From contig CACZPR010000117.1 of the NCBI GenBank assembly GCA_902783155.1, positions 1 through 38,174 of the forward strand: a stretch of DNA of 38,174 bases, given 5' to 3'. Made by a program: the position numbers and the translations under genes. Under the pieces are notes generated by a model, which was not told the origin of the DNA, did not search any database, and was given only the letters and a program-made list of their open reading frames with translations. Origin of the DNA: an uncultured Spirochaetaceae bacterium (GTDB lineage Bacteria; Spirochaetota; Spirochaetia; Treponematales; Treponemataceae). Within the stretch, counting starts at the first letter, position 1. Every line of letters starts with the position of its first letter. Below are positions 14,528-22,316 of the stretch, in pieces.

Positions 14528-15814
14528 ATGGGAAAGACTATAGCACAGAAAATATTTGAGGCGCATCTGGTTGACAAGCCGTTTGAGGGAACGAACATCC
14601 TCAGGCTGGACCGTGTGTTCTGCCACGAAATCACAACGCCGATCGCAATCAACGACCTTGTTGACAGAAAGATGGACAGGGTTTTCGACAGCACAAAAAT
14701 CAAGGCGGTAATCGACCACGTGACCCCCGCAAAGGACTCCAAGTGCGCCATGCAGGAAAAGATTCTCCGCGACTGGGCAAGGCGCAACGACATAAAGGAT
14801 TTCTTTGACATCGGTCAGAACGGTGTGTGCCATGCGATTTTTCCGGAAAAGGGTTTTGTCCGTCCGGGCTTCACTGTAATCATGGGTGACAGCCACACTT
14901 GTACCCACGGAGCTTTTGGTGCTTTTGCCGCCGGTGTTGGAACCACTGACCTTGAAGTCGGAATCCTCAAGGGTGTCTGCTCTTTCCGCGAGCCTAAGGC
15001 AATGAAGTTCGTACTCAACGGAAAACTCAAGGACGGCGTTTACGCAAAGGACGTTATCCTCTATATAATCGGACAGATCGGCGTAAACGGCGCAACAAAC
15101 TGCGTCATGGAATTCACGGGTCCGGTCGTCGATTCATTCACCATGGAGGAGCGCATGACACTCTGCAACATGGCGATTGAGGCAGGCGGAACAAGCGGAA
15201 TCTGTTTCCCGGACATGCAGACCGTCGAATACCTCTGGCCGTTCATCAAGGACGAGTTTGCAAGCAAGGAAGACGCGCTCAAGGAATACTCAAAATGGGT
15301 GGACGACCCGGATGCAGAATACGAGAAGGTCTACACTTTCGATTTGAGCGGACTGGAGCCTGTCTGCACGGTGAACTACAAGCCAGACCAGATCAAGAAG
15401 ATTTCCGAGATGAAGGGAACCAAGGTTGACCAGGTTTACATCGGTTCCTGCACAAACGGAAGACTCAGCGACCTGCGCATTGCCGCCCAGATTCTTAAGG
15501 GACACCATGTTGCGGACGGAGTGAGGGGAATCGTATCTCCTGCAACGCCGAAAGTCTACAGGGACGCACTTTCCGAGGGACTCATCGACATCTTCATGGA
15601 TGCCGGTTTCTGCGTTACAAACCCGACCTGCGGAGCCTGTCTTGGAATGAGCAACGGAGTTCTTGCGGAGGGTGAAGTCTGTGCATCAACGACAAACCGC
15701 AACTTCAACGGACGCATGGGAAAAGGCGGAATGGTCCACCTCATGAGCCCGGCTTCGGCTGCCGCAACAGCAATTACAGGCACAATTACCAATTCAGAAC
15801 TGTACAAAGGCTGA
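14528..15814 (+). CDS. Aconitase-superfamily hydro-lyase, large subunit (LeuC2 / homoaconitase type)
   Basis: The large subunit binds a 4Fe-4S cluster and dehydrates/hydrates a 2- or 3-hydroxyacid such as isopropylmalate, citramalate, homoaconitate or dimethylmalate. The cluster ligands are C308 (GSCTNGR), C368 and C371 (NPTCGACLG). GDSHTCTHGAFGAFAAGVGTTDLE at ~120-143 is the family signature, as is the late NRNFNGRMG. At 428 residues it is the type-2 form (~420), not the long E. coli LeuC (~466). leuD follows after 75 bases. No leuA, leuB or cimA is present here, so leucine biosynthesis is not assured. A GAGGT ribosome site precedes the ATG. Confidence 0.88.
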   Translation: MGKTIAQKIFEAHLVDKPFEGTNILRLDRVFCHEITTPIAINDLVDRKMDRVFDSTKIKAVIDHVTPAKDSKCAMQEKILRDWARRNDIKDFFDIGQNGVCHAIFPEKGFVRPGFTVIMGDSHTCTHGAFGAFAAGVGTTDLEVGILKGVCSFREPKAMKFVLNGKLKDGVYAKDVILYIIGQIGVNGATNCVMEFTGPVVDSFTMEERMTLCNMAIEAGGTSGICFPDMQTVEYLWPFIKDEFASKEDALKEYSKWVDDPDAEYEKVYTFDLSGLEPVCTVNYKPDQIKKISEMKGTKVDQVYIGSCTNGRLSDLRIAAQILKGHHVADGVRGIVSPATPKVYRDALSEGLIDIFMDAGFCVTNPTCGACLGMSNGVLAEGEVCASTTNRNFNGRMGKGGMVHLMSPASAAATAITGTITNSELYKG

Positions 15815-15889
15815 TTTTGGATTTATAATTACAGGTACGCGGATAAAAAAACATTTCCGCACCTAATAAACAAAGCAAGAGGAACAAAA

Positions 15890-16423
15890 ATGAAACAGTT
15901 TGGAGGAGACGTTCTTTTTCTGGACCGGTCTGACATCAATACTGATGAAATCATTCCTGCAAAGTATCTCACAGAGAACACAAAGCAGGCATTGAAGCCC
16001 TACCTTCTGGAGGATTTGAAGCTGGACGGTTTCAATCCAAAGACCGACACTATCGGGAAGAAGGTTATAATCACAAGGGAGAACTTTGGCTGCGGCTCCA
16101 GTCGTGAACATGCCCCGTGGGTTCTTGAGGTGAACGGAATTTATACTGTCATTGCCGTGAACTTTGCCCGCATTTTCAGGCAGAACATGTACAACTGCGG
16201 TCTTCTTGCGCTTGACATGAGCAAAAAGGACATTGACGATATGTTCCGCACGTTCGGAGAAAAGGATACCCAGTGCAAGATTGAGCAGAAAGAGGATGGA
16301 ACCTGGAAAGTCAAGCTGATTGCAGGAAGTCTGTCCAAGAGCTATCCATTCAAGCTGGAGGGATTCGAGAAAGCCCTTATCGAAAATGAGGGTTGGATTG
16401 GATATGCGAACAACAAATATTGA
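15890..16423 (+). CDS. Aconitase-superfamily hydro-lyase, small subunit (LeuD2 / homoaconitase type)
   Basis: The 177-residue swivelling domain pairs with the large subunit encoded just upstream. NTDEIIPAKYLT near the N-terminus and NFGCGSSREHAPW at about 66-78 are the family signatures. From memory of work on methanogen enzymes, the loop after IIPA separates substrates: YLRT for homoaconitase, YLVY or YLVM for isopropylmalate isomerase. Here it reads YLTE, matching neither, so the substrate stays open. An AGAGGA ribosome site precedes the ATG. The TGA stop lies inside an 18-bp palindrome. A small hairpin with AGGT/ACCT and GCGGA/TCCGC arms lies in the gap before the gene. Confidence 0.88.
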   Translation: MKQFGGDVLFLDRSDINTDEIIPAKYLTENTKQALKPYLLEDLKLDGFNPKTDTIGKKVIITRENFGCGSSREHAPWVLEVNGIYTVIAVNFARIFRQNMYNCGLLALDMSKKDIDDMFRTFGEKDTQCKIEQKEDGTWKVKLIAGSLSKSYPFKLEGFEKALIENEGWIGYANNKY

Positions 16424-16446
16424 ACTTTGTTCAATATTTGTTGTTC
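16408..16446. repeat. Perfect 18-bp inverted repeat spanning the leuD stop codon
   Basis: GAACAACAAATATTGAAC (16408-16425) and its exact reverse complement (16429-16446) are separated only by TTT. The leuD TGA is in the left arm. No T-run follows, so it is not a standard intrinsic terminator, but it would be a very stable hairpin at the 3' end of the leuCD message. Confidence 0.9.
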
Positions 16447-16448
16447 AA

Positions 16449-16594
16449 CAAGTTTTCGGCTTTGCCGAAAACTTGCGGTTTGATCATCGGTCTTTTGTCC
16501 AATATCTGTTGTCCTACAAGTTTTCGGCTTTGCCGAAAACTTGCGGTTTGATTATCGGTCTTTTGTCCAATATCTGTTGTCCTACAAGTTTTCG
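16449..16594. repeat. 68-bp tandem repeat, two full copies and a 10-base partial copy
   Basis: Copies at 16449-16516 and 16517-16584 differ at one base; a third copy breaks off after CAAGTTTTCG. Each unit begins with a perfect 12-bp inverted repeat CAAGTTTTCGGC-TTT-GCCGAAAACTTG. A degenerate tail of a further unit lies before copy one, overlapping the leuD palindrome. With the palindrome this fills the 222-base gap between leuD and the convergent cmk-like gene. GTTGTCC and GGACAAC also pair across its right end (16576-16582 with 16629-16635). No coding role is likely. Confidence 0.93.
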
Positions 16595-16645
16595 CTTATT
16601 CCGGAAGCTGGCTGGACTGTTAGTCATGGGACAACAAAAAAAGTA

Positions 16646-17203
16646 TTAAAACTTTTCAACCAGTCCCCTTTTTTCCGCTTCCGCAAGAATCAACTCGACT
16701 ATCTGCTCCGGGTTGTTGGATGCTGTGTCAATCTTTATATCCGCAAAAGCGTAGTCATTGTTGTCGATTGAATACAGCTTCATGTAGCGCCTGGAGTCCT
16801 CGCTGTCACGCATGGATGTAAAACGCTTAATCTCCTCCAAATCTCCACCCTCGCGGTTCAAAATGCGGCCCGCCCTTGTGTCGTCGGATGCAATCAAATA
16901 CACCTTAAGGTCTGCCTCCTTCAGCATCCAGATTGCAAGACGGCTTCCGAGAACGCAGCTTTCCTTTTTCGCAAGCTCCACCTGCCTTGTGTCAACCGTG
17001 ATGTCGTAGCTGTCATCGTTTTTGGCGGCCTCTATGACCTGAGGAAGAGTCATCCCCTTTTCCGCCGCCAGCTGTCTGAAGGTAAAATTTATAAGTGAGA
17101 CCCCCAGTGTCTTTGCCAAAAGAGTGCTCACGGTGGTGTTTCCGCAGCCAGATTTTCCGCTTATGGCTATCCTGAGTTCTTTTCCAGAAGGAATCCTGTA
17201 CAT
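16646..17203 (-). CDS. Cytidylate kinase-like NMP kinase (archaeal/Cmk2-like)
   Basis: This 185-residue P-loop protein resembles the short cytidylate kinases: ELRIAISGKSGCGNTTVSTLLAKTLG at the N-terminus, a mid-region SCVLGSRLAIWMLKEADLKVYLIASDDTRAGRI (NMP-lid-like), then a YSIDNNDYAFADIKIDTASNNPEQIVELIL end. The P-loop has Asn where the Walker A lysine is expected (GCGNTT); the codon is clearly AAC. CMP phosphorylation is therefore an inference from family resemblance. A GGAG site six bases before the ATG supports the start. It lies just behind the terminator of the preceding gene and converges on the leuD-side repeats. Confidence 0.78.
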   Translation of the reverse strand: MYRIPSGKELRIAISGKSGCGNTTVSTLLAKTLGVSLINFTFRQLAAEKGMTLPQVIEAAKNDDSYDITVDTRQVELAKKESCVLGSRLAIWMLKEADLKVYLIASDDTRAGRILNREGGDLEEIKRFTSMRDSEDSRRYMKLYSIDNNDYAFADIKIDTASNNPEQIVELILAEAEKRGLVEKF

Positions 17204-17220
17204 GTCATTCTCCTATAAAC

Positions 17221-17254
17221 AAAAAACGGAAACCAGCCAAAAACTGATTTCCGT
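17221..17254 (-). terminator. Intrinsic terminator before the cmk-like gene
   Basis: On the minus strand ACGGAAA-T-CAG pairs with CTG-G-TTTCCGT around a TTTTTGG loop, followed by six T residues. It ends the murC-yicC-secreted-protein transcript. The T-run ends only 18 bases before the cmk-like ATG. Confidence 0.85.
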
Positions 17255-17276
17255 CTTCAAAAACTGTTTCCGCAAC

Positions 17277-18416
17277 CTAGAACTGCTTGAACACGTGGGC
17301 TGAATCCAGAACGTAGATTACCTTCGGGATGCCCTTGCTGAAGTCAACAAAATTTCCCTCTTCCTCTGTGGCCTTGGGGAATCTCAGGATGGATGTCTCC
17401 TCTTCCTCTGCCGCTTCCTCGGTGGTTGCCGCTGCTGCAACTGGGGCTGCCTCTTCTGCGCTGTCCTCGTTTGGAGCGTCGGCTGTCTCCTCAACTTTCT
17501 CGCCGTTTCCAATCACCGGAACCTGGTTGATTGTTGGGTAGTAGCCAAGGAGTCTCTGTCCATAGTAAACAAGGAGCCTGTTCTGGACCTTTGTGATGTC
17601 CCTGTTCGGATGGCGGTTGTAGACGAAGAGATATGAGTGGTTCTCCTCATCCTTGAGTGTTCCAATCACCTCAAGATAGTCGTAGCCGTTGAATTCATCA
17701 GGATTTGTTCTCTTGGCTGACGCGAGAATTGAATCGGCGCTCCAGTCGAACGCGAAGAAATCGTTGCCCTGCTTCTCGATTCCTGTGTCAGTAAAGCGGT
17801 ATGCCTCTGCCACGTATGGAGAAAGGGAGCCGGTCTGTGTAACGATGAACGCTGTGTCTCCATCAACAGTTCCGACAAGCGGTGTGCCTGACTGTGAGAG
17901 TGTCTTCTTGTAGTAGAGCTTGACATTCTCCGGGTCGGTAACATCAAAAATCACATAGGCGTATGTAAGTGGATCCTCGTCGGCAAGCTTGGCAAGTGTT
18001 CCGAGATATGACTTTCCGTCGGCTGTGAATGTCCACCATGAGGCATCGTATGCAAAATCATCGGCCTCGTTGTTTGTGAATGCGAAAAGCTGGCTTCCAA
18101 GTCCAAGGCGGCCTTCCTTTGTTTCTGCTGTCGAGAATGCTGCCGGATAGTATGTCATCGAGATGTCCGAATTTGTGAATGCACGGTACTCTGTGTACGG
18201 GATTCCATCAGCCTCGGTGACGGTCTTGACTTCTGTCAGGTTTCCATCCACATTTGTCACCTCGATTTTGCTTCCCTCTTCATAGAAGAAATAGTTGGCA
18301 ATGTCGCCCTCGCTAACATTGTAATCAGCGAACGGGTCGGCGGCGAACACAGACAAAGCCTGTGACAGTACAAAAGCGATTCCTGCTATCACTTTTACTT
18401 TCTTAGAACAGAACAT
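17277..18416 (-). CDS. Secreted protein of unknown function with a C-terminal acidic/alanine-rich linker
   Basis: I recognise no family. Residues 1-25 are a signal peptide (KKVKVIAGIAFVLSQALSVFA, cut before AD), so the 379-residue protein is periplasmic or surface-exposed. The main part (to ~300) is rich in aromatic residues and beta-type stretches (YYPAAFST, YVIFDVTDPENVKLYYKK, YLFVYNRHPNRD), suggestive of a beta-sheet or propeller-like domain. Residues ~308-340 are a Glu/Ala linker (EEAAPVAAAATTEEAAEEEE), followed by a short conserved-looking end (GIPKVIYVLDSAHVF). An AAGGAG ribosome site precedes the ATG, 17 bases after yicC. It is probably the last gene of the murC operon, which hints at an envelope role. 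Confidence 0.75.
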   Translation of the reverse strand: MFCSKKVKVIAGIAFVLSQALSVFAADPFADYNVSEGDIANYFFYEEGSKIEVTNVDGNLTEVKTVTEADGIPYTEYRAFTNSDISMTYYPAAFSTAETKEGRLGLGSQLFAFTNNEADDFAYDASWWTFTADGKSYLGTLAKLADEDPLTYAYVIFDVTDPENVKLYYKKTLSQSGTPLVGTVDGDTAFIVTQTGSLSPYVAEAYRFTDTGIEKQGNDFFAFDWSADSILASAKRTNPDEFNGYDYLEVIGTLKDEENHSYLFVYNRHPNRDITKVQNRLLVYYGQRLLGYYPTINQVPVIGNGEKVEETADAPNEDSAEEAAPVAAAATTEEAAEEEETSILRFPKATEEEGNFVDFSKGIPKVIYVLDSAHVFKQF

Positions 18417-18433
18417 GTTGTACTCCTTTATTC

Positions 18434-19303
18434 TTATTCTACATTCTTTGACTGCTCACGGATATTCTCCAGAGCATCTTTTGCATTTACGACCATGGCA
18501 CCAACCTCAGTGAACTGATTTTTGCTGCCTATGGTATTTATCTCACGGTTGGCCTCCTGACAGATAAAATCAAGTCTCTTACCTGGCACGGGGTCATCGG
18601 TGATTTCCTTTCTCATTGCCTCCAGGTGGCTCTGGAGACGGATAATCTCCTCGTTGATGGTGTACTTGACAAGCATTGAGGCGGTCTCCTCAAGTATCTT
18701 TTTTTCATCAACTCGGTCGCCAAGAAGCTCGGCGAATTTTTTTGTTATGGTCTCGCGGAACTTTGCATCCATCTTTGGCTGCCATTCCTTAAAGAAGAGC
18801 GCGCATCCGTCAAGGACATCCAGCTTTGAAAGAAGGTCCCTCCTAAGGTTCTCGCCCTCCCTTGCCCTGTCCGCAAGAAGCTGGTCCATCGCATCAACAA
18901 AGACAGGCTCTATCTTTTTCCAGTAGGACTCCACATCGTAGTCGCGGGAAACGGAAAGCACTCCCTCCTGCTGGATTATGAGTCCAAGAGGTATGTCGTC
19001 CGATTTTAGCCCCAGACTTTCGGCAACCTTCGCTATTGCGTCCCTGTACATCAGCGCGGCCTGTGTGTCGGCAGATACAGTGGCATTGGAATTATTATCC
19101 CTCACATGGATAAAAATATCAACCTTTCCACGCACAACCTTTTCTGTCACCAGCTTTCTGAATCTGCTCTCCAGCTGGTTGAGGTATGGAGGAAGGTTTA
19201 TGGTCAAATCAAGAAACCTGGAGTTCACCGAGCGAATCTCGACACTGACCTGGGTGTTGTCGTTAACAAGCTCCCTGTATCCGTAGCCGGTCATGCTGTT
19301 CAT
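18434..19303 (-). CDS. yicC: YicC/YloC-family endoribonuclease
   Basis: The 289-residue length and both ends fit the family. The N-terminus MNSMTGYGYRE and EIRSVNSRFLDLTINLP is the YicC_N signature. The C-terminal DUF1732 domain has EEIIRLQSHLEAM and GKRLDFICQEANREINTIGSK. E. coli YicC and its relatives have been described as metal-dependent endoribonucleases taking part in RNA turnover. The ATG overlaps the murC stop by four bases (ATGA) with GGAGAG upstream, so the two are translationally coupled. Confidence 0.93.
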   Translation of the reverse strand: MNSMTGYGYRELVNDNTQVSVEIRSVNSRFLDLTINLPPYLNQLESRFRKLVTEKVVRGKVDIFIHVRDNNSNATVSADTQAALMYRDAIAKVAESLGLKSDDIPLGLIIQQEGVLSVSRDYDVESYWKKIEPVFVDAMDQLLADRAREGENLRRDLLSKLDVLDGCALFFKEWQPKMDAKFRETITKKFAELLGDRVDEKKILEETASMLVKYTINEEIIRLQSHLEAMRKEITDDPVPGKRLDFICQEANREINTIGSKNQFTEVGAMVVNAKDALENIREQSKNVE

Positions 19304-20796
19304 AGGCTTCCACTCTCCAGTAATTCAAGTATTTTTTTGCCGACCTTCCAATTGTCGCCTGCCCCCATTGTAACAAAAATATAGCCTTCTGGAAAGTGGG
19401 AACCGCTGTTTTTGGACAAGATTTTAAGTCCAAGTTCAGCGGCCTCGTCAAATTCCCCGGCGTAGTGGACATCGCTGTGATATTTTTTTGCATGTTCGGC
19501 AAGTATTTCGCCCGTAACCGATGCGGAAGACTGATTTTCCCTCGCGCTTCCATAGATTTTGTTGATTATGACGGTGTCCGCGCTTGAAAAACTGGATGCG
19601 AAATCCTCCAGAAGAGCCTGGGTCCTTGTGTACGTGTGGCTCATAAAATCAACCACAATCCTGTAGCCGGAATAGAATTCCCTGTAGCCCGCAAGCGTCG
19701 TATTTATGGCAGTCGGATGGTGTCCGTAGTCGTCGATGAAAATAACGTCCTGTCCGGCCGGTGTCTTTGCGCGCCCAACAATCTCGCTGCGTCGTTTTCC
19801 GCCCGAAAATTCCTCAAGTCCGCTCCTGATTTCATCAATATGCCCGGATGGATTTTTTCCGTCTGTCTTCAGAAGCTCGCATGAAAGTGCCAGTGCCGCA
19901 ACCGCATTTTTTACATTGTGCAGCCCCGGAACACATAGTGCGAATTCCGAATGGATGTCGCGGGAATCCACAGAAAAATGCTGTCTGCCGGATTTTGTCC
20001 CGCCAATCAGAATCTTCCAGTCGCTTTTTTCCGAAAGCCCGTAGGAAATTGCCTCTATATCTCCGCGCCTCTCTTTTGCAAGGGACACAGCCTCGCACGC
20101 ACCCCTGTCGTCCGCACAGTAGATGACCTGTCCTCCCTGCGGCAGCTTGCAGATGTAATCAACAAAAGCGGCCCGTATATCCTCATAAGTCGGATAGTAG
20201 TCCTGGTGGTCGCTTTCCACGCTCGTGAGTATGATTTTTTTCGGGTCGAACGCCATGAAGTGACGCTGGTATTCGCAGGTCTCGGCAACAAAATAGTCAT
20301 GTCCGCTTGTCATTGTACAGGAGTCGCCGAAACTTTTTATCACGGAGCCGGCAAGAACCTGGGACGCAAGCGGAAGATGCTTAAGTATTGTACCGGCAAG
20401 CCCCGTTGTGGTCGTTTTTCCATGCACACCGCAGATTCCGACACTGTACGACCTTTCGGACACCTTTCCAAGTGCCTCGCTGTAAAGTAGCATGGTGATT
20501 CCACGCCTCTTTGCCTCCATAAGGTCCGGATTTTTTTCGGGGCTGTATGCGCTGGAATAAACCACGAACTGAACGGAGTCATCTATGTTGCCGGCGGAAA
20601 ACTCTTTTGCCTGTATGCCGCATTTTTCAAGAATCTCGTCGGTGTAAAACCTTTCGCCAACGTCGCTTCCCGTGATTACGGCACCCCTTGCGTGAAGGAT
20701 TTCGACAAGAGCCGCCATGCCGGTTCCCTTGATGCCTACAAAATGGAAATGCACCCCGGCAAAATTATTCGGAAATGATTTTTTTACCTCAGACAT
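19300..20796 (-). CDS. murC: UDP-N-acetylmuramate--L-alanine ligase MurC
   Basis: MurC adds L-Ala to UDP-MurNAc in the cytoplasm, the first step of the peptidoglycan stem peptide. All Mur ligase domains are present: an N-terminal Rossmann domain with GIKGTGMAALVEIL (21-34), the ATP P-loop GVHGKTTTT (123-131), a central domain with ESDHQDYY, a PGLHNVKNAVAA segment, and the C-terminal DDYGHHPTAI. The usual QPHRYSRT is replaced by DFMSHTYTRT. At 498 residues it is slightly long for MurC; the related Mpl ligase is less likely. The ATG has no Shine-Dalgarno and lies eight bases from a perfect -10 box, which suggests a leaderless message. Confidence 0.9.
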   Translation of the reverse strand: MSEVKKSFPNNFAGVHFHFVGIKGTGMAALVEILHARGAVITGSDVGERFYTDEILEKCGIQAKEFSAGNIDDSVQFVVYSSAYSPEKNPDLMEAKRRGITMLLYSEALGKVSERSYSVGICGVHGKTTTTGLAGTILKHLPLASQVLAGSVIKSFGDSCTMTSGHDYFVAETCEYQRHFMAFDPKKIILTSVESDHQDYYPTYEDIRAAFVDYICKLPQGGQVIYCADDRGACEAVSLAKERRGDIEAISYGLSEKSDWKILIGGTKSGRQHFSVDSRDIHSEFALCVPGLHNVKNAVAALALSCELLKTDGKNPSGHIDEIRSGLEEFSGGKRRSEIVGRAKTPAGQDVIFIDDYGHHPTAINTTLAGYREFYSGYRIVVDFMSHTYTRTQALLEDFASSFSSADTVIINKIYGSARENQSSASVTGEILAEHAKKYHSDVHYAGEFDEAAELGLKILSKNSGSHFPEGYIFVTMGAGDNWKVGKKILELLESGSL

Positions 20797-20804
20797 AATG
20801 GAAC

Positions 20805-20833
20805 ATTATACCACCGGATTATGTTTTTTTCAA
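20805..20833 (-). promoter_or_regulatory. Near-consensus promoter of murC
   Basis: Read on the minus strand, TTGAAA (20833-20828), 17 bases, TATAAT (20810-20805), preceded by TGG as an extended -10. Only eight bases separate the -10 box from the murC ATG, so the predicted start site falls at or within two bases of the start codon. The promoter begins 11 bases after the flagellar-operon terminator. Confidence 0.85.
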
Positions 20834-20843
20834 TTGAAGGCAT

Positions 20844-20880
20844 AAAAAAAACCGCCCTCCAGCCTGCTGCCTTTGGACGG
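20844..20880 (-). terminator. Intrinsic terminator of the flagellar rod operon
   Basis: On the minus strand CCGTCC pairs with GGGCGG (one G-T pair) around a loop that contains a smaller GGCAGCAGGC structure, followed by seven T residues. It lies 18 bases after the stop of the FlgJ-like gene. Confidence 0.8.
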
Positions 20881-20897
20881 ATTTTATAAAAAGGACC

Positions 20898-21452
20898 TTA
20901 CCTTTGGCCCGAAAGTTCCAGATAAATCTGGTCGGCGAGTCCAAAATGGCTTGTCTTGGTGAGCGCCTCGGCGTAGTTGTCGTACATCATGTCCTCGTAC
21001 ATTCCGCGGGCAAAGTCGTTTTCCTTTCCGAACATGCTCTCATGATGGATTGTGTCACGCATTGACGAGAGCATCATCTTGACAAGGTAGTTCTCCATTT
21101 CCTTGGACTGCGCGTAGAGTTCGGACGTTTTGTCTATGCTTGGCTTTCCGCCGTTCTTTGTCCTTACAGATGCGGCCATTCCTTCCGGGGTGGCGTTCCT
21201 GTCGGAGTCGGACGTGTAGTAGTCGTAGAATCCCTGGGTGTAGTCGCCGTTCAGACGGTGGTTCTTGGAAATCTGAGACGAGGCAACAGACTCCGGCACT
21301 TCGGATGCAGGTTCGGATTTTTTTGATGTCATCTCCTGCACAAGAGACAGGAATCTGCTTTCGTCCGCCTTTTCCTGGGCCGCCTGTATTACATTGCTTC
21401 CGTTCGACAGGGTTCCGGTAATCGCCATGCCGGATATTCCGCTTACAGCCAT
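20898..21452 (-). CDS. flgJ: FlgJ-like rod-binding protein
   Basis: The C-terminal ~75 residues match the rod-binding (Rod-binding/FlgJ-N) domain: SKEMENYLVKMMLSSMRDTI, then MFGKENDFARGMYEDMMYDNYAEALTKTSHFGLADQIY. This domain caps the growing flagellar rod in the periplasm. The muramidase domain of enterobacterial FlgJ is absent, as is usual in spirochaetes, and the N-terminal ~100 residues are polar and unconserved-looking. At 184 residues it is the last gene of the rod operon, 21 bases after flgG. The terminator just downstream supports the operon end. Confidence 0.88.
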   Translation of the reverse strand: MAVSGISGMAITGTLSNGSNVIQAAQEKADESRFLSLVQEMTSKKSEPASEVPESVASSQISKNHRLNGDYTQGFYDYYTSDSDRNATPEGMAASVRTKNGGKPSIDKTSELYAQSKEMENYLVKMMLSSMRDTIHHESMFGKENDFARGMYEDMMYDNYAEALTKTSHFGLADQIYLELSGQR

Positions 21453-21473
21453 TCTAATCCTCCCGCACTAAGC

Positions 21474-22268
21474 CTAACGTTTAAGCGAAGTCGCAGTCTG
21501 GAGCATAGTGTCGCTGGTCTGGATTGCCTTTGAGTTGAACTCGTAGGCTCTCTGGGCGACAATCATCTGGACCATCTCGTTTACGACGGAGACGTTGCTC
21601 ATTTCAAGGAACTTGTGCTTGGTGGTTCCCATTCCGTCAATTCCCGGTCTGGATGCAATCGGGTCGCCGGATGCGTTGGTCACTTTGTAGAGGTTGTCTC
21701 CAAGATTCTCAAGACCCACGGAGTTCGGGAAGCGGTAGAGCTCCAGCTGTCCAACCTCAATCGGGTCAAGGTTTCCGTTCACCTTTACGCTCACACGTCC
21801 CAAATCAGAAACGGAAAGTGTCTCAAGCTGGAATCCCTCGGGAAGAATGATTTCCGGAATCACGCGGAGACCGTTTCCTGTAACGAGCTGGCCGGTGGAG
21901 TCAACCTTGAAGGAACCGTCCCTAGTGTATGCCCAGCTTCCGTCGTACTGCTGGACACGGAAAAATCCGTCGCCGACAATCGCTATGTCCGTATCAACAC
22001 CCGTAGCCTGGAGAGAGCCCTGGGTCATAATCCTCTGTGTGGCCCCCACCTTGACTCCGTGTCCCACCTGTATTCCGACCGGGGTAATCGTGTCCTCGGT
22101 GGCCGGGGTTCCCGCAAGTTTCCTGTTCTGGTAGAGCAGGTCCTCGAATTCAACGCGGTGCTGCTTGAATCCCGTGGTGTTTACATTTGAAAGGTTGTTT
22201 GAAATCGTGTCTATGTTCGCCTGCTGTCCGTTCATTCCGGTTGCGGCAGTCCACAAACTTCTTACCAT
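21474..22268 (-). CDS. flgG: Flagellar basal-body distal rod protein FlgG
   Basis: FlgG forms the distal rod of the periplasmic flagellum. The rod/hook N-terminal signature is complete (MVRSLWTAATGMNGQQANIDTISNNLSNVNTTGFK), with the mid-domain GDGFFRVQQYDGSWAYTRDG and the C-terminal SNVSVVNEMVQMIVAQRAYEFNSKAIQTSDTMLQ. The 264-residue length is normal (E. coli 260). It lies 48 bases after a second FlgG/FlgF-like gene. A GGGAGA ribosome site precedes the ATG. Confidence 0.94.
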   Translation of the reverse strand: MVRSLWTAATGMNGQQANIDTISNNLSNVNTTGFKQHRVEFEDLLYQNRKLAGTPATEDTITPVGIQVGHGVKVGATQRIMTQGSLQATGVDTDIAIVGDGFFRVQQYDGSWAYTRDGSFKVDSTGQLVTGNGLRVIPEIILPEGFQLETLSVSDLGRVSVKVNGNLDPIEVGQLELYRFPNSVGLENLGDNLYKVTNASGDPIASRPGIDGMGTTKHKFLEMSNVSVVNEMVQMIVAQRAYEFNSKAIQTSDTMLQTATSLKR

Positions 22269-22316
22269 ATCTGTCTCCCTTTTTTATCAGTAGATTCTGT
22301 TCCTAATCAAGTTCCG

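Noticed and set aside
16449..16594. CRISPR array
   Set aside because: The units are directly adjacent copies of the whole 68 bases with no unique spacers, and no cas genes are nearby.
16320..16771. Plus-strand open frames across the leuD 3' end and the 68-bp repeats
   Set aside because: The translation simply repeats with the DNA repeat and overlaps leuD and the cmk-like gene. No ribosome site or domain supports coding.
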